The notes beneath the pieces are model-generated. The model ran no database searches and was not told the DNA's origin. It saw only the letters and a list, made by a program, of their open reading frames with translations. Shown piece by piece: positions 15,713 through 23,293 of a stretch of DNA of 64,000 nucleotides. Position 1 is the first letter of the stretch, and every line of letters starts with the position of its first letter. Both the position numbers and the translations under genes were made by a program. Source of the stretch: UBA2357 sp041916775 (GTDB taxonomy: Bacteria > Pseudomonadota > Gammaproteobacteria > Burkholderiales > Rhodocyclaceae); assembly GCA_041916775.1 (NCBI GenBank), contig JAYRYZ010000012.1, forward strand, positions 62,001 to 126,000. The letters are read 5' to 3'.

Positions 15713-18207
15713 GCCACGGCTCGCAGACGGGAAGCCGACACGGTGTGGATGAAGAAACGGCGGTGCACCTCATCCGAGAGCTCGTAGGCGGTGTGCTCGG
15801 CATCGTTGAGCAGACGCGCGAGCTCGATACGGCCCGGTTCGCTGCGCTCCGGTTCGAGCAAGGTGAGGTCGAAGCGGTTGAAGCGCCGTTCCAGATTGTC
15901 GATCAGCGGCGGGATCGCGTGACCGAGCTCCTGCCCGCTGCGTTCGAGGTAGCGGCGCAGGGTCTCGAGCTGAAAGCAGATCGAGTGCGGGTTGGATGTA
16001 TCGAACACCAGAAGATGCATCACTGGCAGCAACTCGGGGGCACGCCGATAGCGCGCCCGATAGGTGACGATGGCGTTGGCGACTTCGAGTAGCCACTCCA
16101 GCATGTGATCGGCGGCTCTGGTTGGCGCCTCCAGCACCATCGTGATCATCGCCGACAGGCCGGCCAGCCGCTCGATGCGCCGCCCCATGATGAGAAAGCG
16201 CCAGCCTTCGTCACGCGTCATGTCGTCCATCGCGAAGCCGGCGAGCGAGATGCAGCTCATCATCACGCCGTCGAGCGCGCTCAGTGCCTGATCCACGGTG
16301 GCGGGCGGGGGTTGCAGTGATTGCTCGAGGCGGTTCAACAGGCGCCAGTTGTCGGTGGAGAGACGCTCGCGCACATGGTTTGCGTTGAACGCCAACGCGC
16401 GCAGATTGCTCGCCACCGAGCCATATTGCTTGAGGTTCGAGACGCCCGACAGCAACAGCGCTTCCCGCGTGATCTCGGCGCGTTTTCCAGCGCGTTCATC
16501 AGTAAGTGGCAGGGCGCCGATCTTGCGGGCGACCTGCAGCAGACCATCCAGTTCATCCCCGACCTCGTCGTCGACAGCTGCCGCACGCGCCAGCGCCGAC
16601 CGCAGCACGCGCGCCGAGGCCTCGCAGCGCTCTGTGTGCCTCCCCATCCAGAACAGGTTCTCGCCAACGCGCGAGGGGATGTCGTTGCCCGAGTACATCA
16701 GGTCGATCACCCCGAGGCGCTTCTTGAGCATCGAGGTGCGGTGTACCGAACCGTCGGTGCGCACCCAGGCGTCCTTGGAAAGCCCGCCGCGCTCCATCGA
16801 GATCACCTCGATGCCGCTGTGCGGCGCAACCCGCACCAGTGCGCCGGGCAGTACGTCGTAACCTTCCGGCGTGGCAGCGGCGAAAAGGCGGATGCCCACC
16901 GAGCGGCTCGCCAGTGTGCGTTTGTCACTGCCCGTCCACACTGGCGCCTGCGACAGCCGCACCCACTCCTGGGCCACATAGGTGTGGGGCTGCGCACGGA
17001 TGCTCTCGATGAGCTTGTTGCGTGCCACCCCGCGCAGTTGGTGGCCGAACACACTGTCGCGGTTCATGCCCGGGAACGCAGGCTTGATCACGAGCTCGTC
17101 GAGGTTGTCGAGCACATACTCGAGTGCCGGCGCCTCGCCACACCACCAGGAGGCGACCGAGGGCATCTTCAGCGGTTCGCCCAGCAGGCGCTGACAGATT
17201 GCCGGCAGGAAGCCGAAAAGCGCGCAGCCTTCCACGGCGCCCGAACCCAGCGCGTTCGCGATCAATACGCGGCCGGCACGCACCGCGCCGAGCAGCCCGG
17301 GGACGCCCAGCGCGGAGTCGGCACGCAGCTCCAGCGGATCACAATAGTCGTCCTCGAGGCGCCGCATGATCGCATGCACGCGGCGCAAGCCGCGCAGTGT
17401 CTTGAGGAAAACGGTGTCCTCGCGCACCGTGAGATCCTGGCCTTCGACGAGCGGGAAGCCGAGGTAGCGTGCGAGAAAAGCGTGCTCGAAATAGCTCTCG
17501 CCGTAGGGTCCGGACGACAGCAGCACCACCAACGGGGCCTCGCCGTCGGATGGTGCCATGCGTGCGAGGCTGTCCTGCAAGGTGCGGAAAAAGGTGGCGA
17601 GGGTCTGGACCTGCAGTTCTCGGAACGCATCCGGAAAGGCCTGCGAGGTCACGATGCGGTTCTGCAGCGCGTAGCCTGCACCGGAGGGTGTCTGGGTATG
17701 GTCGCCGATCACCCACCAGCTGCCGTCGGGCGAGCGCGCGAGATCGACCGCGTAGGTATGCAGCGCATGCCCCGAGACTGGCTCGATGTTCTGACAAGCC
17801 CATTTGAAGGCCTTCTGCCCGAAGATCAACGCAGGTGGGATCAGCCCCTCGCGCAGCAGATGTTGCGGTCCGTAGAGATCCGCAAGCATCGCGTCGAGCA
17901 GGCGCGCGCGCTGTGCGACGGACTCGGACAAGGTCAGCCATTCCTCCGGGCCCACGATCAGCGGCAGCATGTCGAGTTCCCATGGCCGGCTGGTGCCGCG
18001 CGCGTCCGTGTTCAGGCTGTAGGTGACGCCATCGGCCTCGATGGCTTCACGAACGAACTGGGCGCGTCGGGTGAGTGCGGTATCCGGCAGGTACTCGAGC
18101 CTGTCCGCGAACGCACGCCAATGCGACCGCACCGACCCCTTGGCAGCGAGCATCTCGTCGTAGCGTTCAGGCAGGAGAGGATAGGTGTCGATCAGTCCGG
18201 CAGGCAT
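15709..18207 (-). CDS. Fused circularly permuted ATP-grasp and alpha-E protein
   Basis: The protein has 832 residues and joins two units that are often coded separately. Residues about 80-480 form a circularly permuted ATP-grasp domain, an amide-bond ligase fold (ADGVTYSLNTDARGTSRPWELD, GDHTQTPSGAGYALQNR, DELVIKPAFPGMNRDSVFG, TYVAQEWVRLS). Residues about 510-830 form the helical alpha-E domain (SRVGENLFWMGRHTERCE, then several ARxxR-rich helices). The reaction is inferred to be ATP-dependent ligation of an amino acid or peptide; no substrate is known. It is 36 nt downstream of the DUF2126 gene and overlaps the next gene. Confidence 0.87.
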   Translation of the reverse strand: MPAGLIDTYPLLPERYDEMLAAKGSVRSHWRAFADRLEYLPDTALTRRAQFVREAIEADGVTYSLNTDARGTSRPWELDMLPLIVGPEEWLTLSESVAQRARLLDAMLADLYGPQHLLREGLIPPALIFGQKAFKWACQNIEPVSGHALHTYAVDLARSPDGSWWVIGDHTQTPSGAGYALQNRIVTSQAFPDAFRELQVQTLATFFRTLQDSLARMAPSDGEAPLVVLLSSGPYGESYFEHAFLARYLGFPLVEGQDLTVREDTVFLKTLRGLRRVHAIMRRLEDDYCDPLELRADSALGVPGLLGAVRAGRVLIANALGSGAVEGCALFGFLPAICQRLLGEPLKMPSVASWWCGEAPALEYVLDNLDELVIKPAFPGMNRDSVFGHQLRGVARNKLIESIRAQPHTYVAQEWVRLSQAPVWTGSDKRTLASRSVGIRLFAAATPEGYDVLPGALVRVAPHSGIEVISMERGGLSKDAWVRTDGSVHRTSMLKKRLGVIDLMYSGNDIPSRVGENLFWMGRHTERCEASARVLRSALARAAAVDDEVGDELDGLLQVARKIGALPLTDERAGKRAEITREALLLSGVSNLKQYGSVASNLRALAFNANHVRERLSTDNWRLLNRLEQSLQPPPATVDQALSALDGVMMSCISLAGFAMDDMTRDEGWRFLIMGRRIERLAGLSAMITMVLEAPTRAADHMLEWLLEVANAIVTYRARYRRAPELLPVMHLLVFDTSNPHSICFQLETLRRYLERSGQELGHAIPPLIDNLERRFNRFDLTLLEPERSEPGRIELARLLNDAEHTAYELSDEVHRRFFIHTVSASRLRAVA

Positions 18208-18243
18208 GCAAAACCGCCCCGGTTGCCCGGAGCGGCCCTTTCG

Positions 18244-21200
18244 TCAGTGTTTGCGCAAGTCTAGCGTAAATGGGAACTCGGCGTTCACGCCCGGTTCGGC
18301 CACCGTTATCTTTCCCGGCGTGTGGCCGATGCGGAAGTAGCGCGCGAGCCGACGACTCTCGGCCTCGAAGGCGTTCACCGGCCGCACGTCGAAGCTGCGC
18401 CCGCCCGGGTGGCTTACGTGGTACTGGCAACCGCCGAGGCTGCGGTTCATCCAGGTATCGACGATGTCGAACACCAGCGGTGCATCAACGCCGATGGTGG
18501 GGTGCAGGCATGAGGGCGGCTGCCAGGCGCGATAACGCACGCCGGCGACGAACTCTCCGACCGTGCCGGTGGGCTGCATCGGCAAGGCTACGCCGTTGCA
18601 GGTGACGCGGTAGCGATCCGGCGAGACGCCGGTGGCGAGCACTTGCAGGCGTTCCACCGAGGAGTCCACATAGCGCACCGTACCCCCGATCGCACCTTCC
18701 TCGCCCATGACATGCCAGGGCTCCAGGGCGCCGCGCAGTTCCAGAGTCATGCCCTTGACGGTGTAGTCGCCGTACTTCGGGAAGCGGAATTCGAGGTGGG
18801 CGGCGAACCACTCTGCCTTGATCGGGAAGCCGGCTTCCTGCATCTCGGTCATCACGTCGTTGAAGTCCTGCCAGACGAAGTGCGGCAGCATGAAGCGGTC
18901 ATGTAGCTCGGTACCCCAGCGAGCGAGACGCGGCGGGTTGTAGGGCTGCTTCCAGAAGCGTGCGATCAGCGCCCGCAGCAGCAACTGCTGGGTAAGGCTC
19001 ATGCGTGCATGCGGCGGCATCTCGAAGGCGCGCAGCTCCAGTAGGCCGAGGCGGCCGGTGGGGCCGTCCGGGGAGTACATCTTGTCGATGCAGAACTCGG
19101 CGCGGTGGGTGTTGCCGGTGACGTCGATCAGCAGGTTGCGGAACAGTCGGTCTACCAGCCACGGCGGGCAGGCATCGCCGAAACCTGCGTTGAGCTTTTC
19201 GAGCTCGCGGAAGGCGATCTCGATTTCGTACACCGAATCGTTGCGCGCCTCGTCGATGCGTGGCGCCTGCGAGGTCGGGCCGATGAAGAGACCGGAGAAC
19301 AGGTAGGAGAGGCTGGGGTGGTTGTGCCAGTATGCAACCAGGCTCCTCAGCAGATCCGGGCGGCGCAGGAAGGGCGAATCCGCCGGTGTCGCGCCGCCGA
19401 GCACGAAGTGGTTGCCGCCGCCGGTGCCGGTGTGGCGGCCATCCACCATGAACTTCTCGGTGGTGAGGCGCGACAGGTGCGCGGAGTCGTAAAGGTGCGT
19501 GGTCTGATCCACCAGCTCGTCCCAGCCGCGCGCGGGGTGGATGTTCACCTCGATCACGCCGGGGTCGGGGGTGATGCGGAAGTGGGACAGGCGTGGGTCG
19601 CTCGGCGGCTCGTAGCCTTCCAGCATCACCGGTTGGTCCAGCGCGGCGGCGGTGTCCTCGATCGCGGTGACGATCTCGAGGTAATCCTCGAGGCGGCGAG
19701 TGGGCGGCATGAAGATGTACAGAATACCGTTGCGGGCCTGGGCGCACATCGCGGTGCGGGTGATCCAGTGGGCCGATTCCTTGTCGCCTGGTTGGCGCGT
19801 CGTGGATGTTGCCACGTCCGCGTTCGCCGGTCCGGAGGCGCCAGCGCCAGCGCGGGCCGTACCGGTGGCCGAGCCGATGCCGTCCGCGCCTTCGGTGTCC
19901 GTATCGCCATCTGCACGGGTGAGTCGCAACACGTCGTCCGGCACTGCGCTCAGTGCGGCGGCATGGCCGGCAGTCGCCGCACCTGCGCCGACCGATCCGT
20001 CGAAGCTGGTCGCGCCGGTGGTGCTGCCCGGGTCGGCGAACTGGCGGCGGATGGATGCATACAAGGGCAGCGGCTTCACCTGCTCGAACGGATCGGGCTG
20101 ATGCACCCAGGGGTATTCGCCTTCGGTGACCCAGGGCTGCGAATCCAGCGGCAGGCGATAGCCGAGCGGCGAGTCACCCGGGATGAGGTAGCAGCGCTCG
20201 GTGCGCAGGAACCACGGGCCGGTCTCCCACTGGTTGGTGTAGGGGTTGCGGGTGATCGGCAGCACATGGCCGATGACGTCGGTGAGACCCTGGGTGAATA
20301 CCTTCATCAGGCGCTCGCGCTCGAGTGGATCGTCCACCCGCGAATCGAAGGGATCGACGTTGCCCGGCAGGCGGCGCTCGCGCCACATGTAGTAAAAGAC
20401 GTCCTCGAAGGCGGGGAAGATGAACTTCTGCGTGAGGCCGAGTCGCGACGCGACGCCGTTGAGGAATCGCCCGGCGATCTGCGCGTTCGCATCCCCGCCG
20501 GCCTTCTCGTCGGCGACCAGCGTGGGGTCGCTCCAGATTGGTTGGCCATCGCGGCGCCAGTAGCAGTTCAGCGACCAGCGCGGCAGTTGCTCACCCGGGT
20601 ACCACTTGCCCTGGCCGAAATGCACCAGGCCGAAGGGGCCGTATTTGTCGCGCAGCCTGTGGTAGAGGTCGGCTGCGAGGAGGCGTTTGGTGGGGCCGAG
20701 AGCGTCGGTGTTCCATTCCGCGCCGTCCAGATCATCCACCGACACGAAGGTGGGTTCGCCGCCCTGGGTCAGGCGTACGTCCATCTCGCCCAGTTCGCGG
20801 TCGATGTCGTGGCCGAGATTCTCGATCGCCTGCCACTGCTCGTCGGTGTAGGGCTTGGTGACGCGCGGCGCTTCCCAGATGCGGGTGACCTTCATCTCGT
20901 GATGGAACTCGACTTCGCACTTTTCGAGTCCGCCGGTCACCGGGGCGGCGGAGAAAGGATCGGGCGTGCACGCCACCGGGATGTGGCCCTCGCCGGCGAA
21001 GAGGCCCGATGTCGGATCCAGCCCCACCCAGCCTGCGCCGGGCAGATACACCTCGCACCAGGCGTGCAGGTCGGTGAAGTCGGCCTCGGGGCCGGACGGG
21101 CCATCGAGCGACTTCACATCCGCCTTCAGCTGGATCAGATAGCCCGACACGAAGCGCGCCGCCATCCCGAGATGGCGTAGCAGTTGTACCAGCAGCCAGG

Positions 21201-21750
21201 CCGAGTCGCGGCAAGAGCCGGAGCGCTTCTCCAGCGTCTCCTCGGGCGTCTGCACGCCCGGCTCCATGCGGATGGTGTAGTTGATGTGCTTGTAGAGGTC
21301 GCTGTTGAGATCGACGAGGAAGTCGACACTGCGCTTCTTGCTGCGGTCGATCCCGTTCAGGTATGCGGCGAACTTCGCGGTCAGCGGCAGCTTCTTGAAG
21401 TAAGGGGCGAGCTCGTCCTTCTGCCAGCTCTCGTACTCGAACGGGCAGTTTTCAGCGTAAGGCTCCAGGAAGAAGTCGAAGGGGTTGATCACCGCCATCT
21501 CGGCGACCATGTCGATCTCGATACGGAACTCGGTGGTCTGCTCGGGGAAGGCAAGCCGCGCCAGATAGTTCGATTGAGGGTCCTGCTGCCAGTTGATGAA
21601 GTGGGTCTTCGGCAGGATGTTCAGCGAATAGCTCAGGATGCGGGTGCGGCTGTGTGGCGCGGGACGCAGACGGATGACCTGCGGGCCCAGGTTGATGGGT
21701 CGGTCATACTTGTAGTGCGTGACATGGTGAAGTGCAACGTGGATCGACAT
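18244..21750 (-). CDS. Transglutaminase-like protein with DUF2126
   Basis: The protein has 1168 residues from the ATG at 21750 (GAGGGG ribosome-binding site). The N-terminus is a Bact_transglu_N plus transglutaminase core with Cys in RSGSCRDSAWLLV, His in DLHAWCEVYLPG and Asp in GLDPTSGL. The rest is the long DUF2126 region (LTQGGEPTFVS, KWYPGEQLPRW, GGGNHFVLGG). A stretch of about 80 residues rich in A, G, S and T (19785-20035) interrupts DUF2126 and looks like a flexible lineage-specific insert. It leads the operon with the ATP-grasp/alpha-E fusion, the small transglutaminase, the deacetylase and DUF429. Starting further upstream would add unconserved sequence. Confidence 0.88.
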   Translation of the reverse strand: MSIHVALHHVTHYKYDRPINLGPQVIRLRPAPHSRTRILSYSLNILPKTHFINWQQDPQSNYLARLAFPEQTTEFRIEIDMVAEMAVINPFDFFLEPYAENCPFEYESWQKDELAPYFKKLPLTAKFAAYLNGIDRSKKRSVDFLVDLNSDLYKHINYTIRMEPGVQTPEETLEKRSGSCRDSAWLLVQLLRHLGMAARFVSGYLIQLKADVKSLDGPSGPEADFTDLHAWCEVYLPGAGWVGLDPTSGLFAGEGHIPVACTPDPFSAAPVTGGLEKCEVEFHHEMKVTRIWEAPRVTKPYTDEQWQAIENLGHDIDRELGEMDVRLTQGGEPTFVSVDDLDGAEWNTDALGPTKRLLAADLYHRLRDKYGPFGLVHFGQGKWYPGEQLPRWSLNCYWRRDGQPIWSDPTLVADEKAGGDANAQIAGRFLNGVASRLGLTQKFIFPAFEDVFYYMWRERRLPGNVDPFDSRVDDPLERERLMKVFTQGLTDVIGHVLPITRNPYTNQWETGPWFLRTERCYLIPGDSPLGYRLPLDSQPWVTEGEYPWVHQPDPFEQVKPLPLYASIRRQFADPGSTTGATSFDGSVGAGAATAGHAAALSAVPDDVLRLTRADGDTDTEGADGIGSATGTARAGAGASGPANADVATSTTRQPGDKESAHWITRTAMCAQARNGILYIFMPPTRRLEDYLEIVTAIEDTAAALDQPVMLEGYEPPSDPRLSHFRITPDPGVIEVNIHPARGWDELVDQTTHLYDSAHLSRLTTEKFMVDGRHTGTGGGNHFVLGGATPADSPFLRRPDLLRSLVAYWHNHPSLSYLFSGLFIGPTSQAPRIDEARNDSVYEIEIAFRELEKLNAGFGDACPPWLVDRLFRNLLIDVTGNTHRAEFCIDKMYSPDGPTGRLGLLELRAFEMPPHARMSLTQQLLLRALIARFWKQPYNPPRLARWGTELHDRFMLPHFVWQDFNDVMTEMQEAGFPIKAEWFAAHLEFRFPKYGDYTVKGMTLELRGALEPWHVMGEEGAIGGTVRYVDSSVERLQVLATGVSPDRYRVTCNGVALPMQPTGTVGEFVAGVRYRAWQPPSCLHPTIGVDAPLVFDIVDTWMNRSLGGCQYHVSHPGGRSFDVRPVNAFEAESRRLARYFRIGHTPGKITVAEPGVNAEFPFTLDLRKH

Positions 21751-22090
21751 TCCGTACCCCTCGGGTGATGACTTGTGCGCGCTTACAGCAATTCCCGCGC
21801 CAGTCGGCAGTGGGTGGGGTGCCGCGCGAGAGCGTATTGTCCGGCAAACCGTGCCGGCGCCATCGAACAATTGGCATTTCTGGCTTCTCTGAACCGATTT
21901 GTGCCCGAGCTCGTCATCATAGGGGTGTTGAATGCACCTTGTCGGTGCGCAACAACATTTTGCGTGCCCCGATATGGCGCTGCTTTGGTGCATCGTGCCC
22001 ATGTTCGACGCATCGGAACTTCGTCGCTACACTGGGGCCATAGACCAATACGCCACGCACCTCCGCGGTGCGACCCGACGGAAGAACACC
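21751..22090. other. 340-nt divergent intergenic region
   Basis: This region separates the DUF2126 operon (-) from the M20 gene (+) and must carry both promoters. Apart from the NtrC-like palindrome at 21933-21949, I see no clear -35/-10 pair or sigma-54 promoter. Short frames here have no support. Confidence 0.5.
21933..21949. promoter_or_regulatory. NtrC-like palindrome upstream of the M20 gene
   Basis: TGCACCTTGTCGGTGCG matches TGCAC-N7-GTGC with one outer mismatch. It lies 142 nt before the M20 start and 183 nt before the DUF2126 start. No correctly spaced GG-N10-GC promoter was found nearby, so the assignment is weak. Confidence 0.25.
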
Positions 22091-23263
22091 ATGAGCGCCA
22101 TCGAACTCGTCCGCGCGCGGCATGCCGCGCTCACCGAACTGCGTCGTGACATCCATGCCCATCCCGAGCTCGCCTTCGAGGAGAGGCGCACCGCCGATGT
22201 CGTGGCGCGCCACCTCGCCGGGCTGGGGGTGGAGGTCCACACCGGCATCGGCAGGACCGGCGTCGTCGGCGTGGTCAAGGGGCGGCCCGGCCCGCACGCG
22301 ATCGGACTGCGCGCCGACATGGACGCGCTGCCGATGCAGGAGCGCAACACCTTCTCCCACGCCTCGCGCCACGCCGGCTGCATGCACGCCTGCGGGCACG
22401 ACGGCCACACCACGATGCTGCTCGCCGCGGCCGAGGTGCTGGCGGCCACGCGCGACTTCGATGGCACGGTATTCCTCGTGTTCCAGCCCGCCGAGGAGGG
22501 CGAGGGCGGGGCGCGCGCGATGATCGAGGACGGACTCTTCGACCGCTTCCCGATGCAGTCCATCTTCGGCATGCACAACTGGCCCGGCATCCCGGCCGGC
22601 CGCTTCGCGGTGCATTCCGGCGCGGCGATGGCGAGCGCCGACCGCTTCGACATCCTGGTGCGCGGGCATGGTGCGCACGCGGCGATGCCGCACCTTGGCA
22701 CCGACCCGGTGGTCGCAGCGGCGGCGCTGGTGCAGTCCATCCAGACCATCACCAGCCGCACGCTGGATCCGCTCGACGCCGCGGTGGTGTCGACCACCCT
22801 GTTCCATGCCGGCGAGGCGTACAACGTGATCCCCGACCGCGCCAGCCTCGCCGGTACGGTGCGTGCCTTCAGCGAGACGGTTCAGGTGCGCATCGAGGCG
22901 CGCCTGCGCGAGCTGTGCGCCGGCATTGCCGCAGCGCACGGCGTGGAGGTCGACTTCGACTACCGGCGTGGCTATCCCGCGACCATCAACACCGCCGCCG
23001 AGGCCGCGACATGTGCCGAGGTCGCCGCGCGTGTCGCCGGCGCAGAGGCGGTCGCCATCAACCCGCGGCCGAGCATGGGTGCCGAGGACTTCGCCTTCTT
23101 CCTCAAGGAAAAGCCCGGCTGCTACGTGTGGATAGGCAATGGCGAAGGCGAGGGCGGCTGCATGCTGCACAACCCGCGCTACGACTTCAACGACGACATC
23201 ATCCCGCTCGGCGCGGCCTACTGGGTGGAGCTTGCGCGCACCCTGCTGAAGGCCGATGCCTGA
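22091..23263 (+). CDS. M20 family amidohydrolase (hippurate/N-acyl amino acid hydrolase type)
   Basis: The protein has 390 residues from ATG 22091 (GGAAG ribosome-binding site). It has the complete M20D metal set: MHACGHDGHTTML (Cys, His, Asp), QPAEEGEGGA (Glu pair), FGMHNWPG (His) and MGAEDFAFF. The dimerisation domain lies in between (GHGAHAAMPH). Such enzymes release an amino acid from an N-acyl or aryl amide. The exact substrate cannot be set from sequence. A neighbouring NtrC-like palindrome would fit a role in releasing nitrogen. The permease gene starts 30 nt downstream. Confidence 0.92.
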   Translation: MSAIELVRARHAALTELRRDIHAHPELAFEERRTADVVARHLAGLGVEVHTGIGRTGVVGVVKGRPGPHAIGLRADMDALPMQERNTFSHASRHAGCMHACGHDGHTTMLLAAAEVLAATRDFDGTVFLVFQPAEEGEGGARAMIEDGLFDRFPMQSIFGMHNWPGIPAGRFAVHSGAAMASADRFDILVRGHGAHAAMPHLGTDPVVAAAALVQSIQTITSRTLDPLDAAVVSTTLFHAGEAYNVIPDRASLAGTVRAFSETVQVRIEARLRELCAGIAAAHGVEVDFDYRRGYPATINTAAEAATCAEVAARVAGAEAVAINPRPSMGAEDFAFFLKEKPGCYVWIGNGEGEGGCMLHNPRYDFNDDIIPLGAAYWVELARTLLKADA

Positions 23264-23293
23264 TGGACCCGATCAACGGCCCCGGCTGACGAC

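Noticed and set aside
16321..18264. A 647-residue plus-strand frame opposite the ATP-grasp/alpha-E gene
   Set aside because: It is an antisense shadow of a well-conserved gene, without domain or ribosome-binding site.
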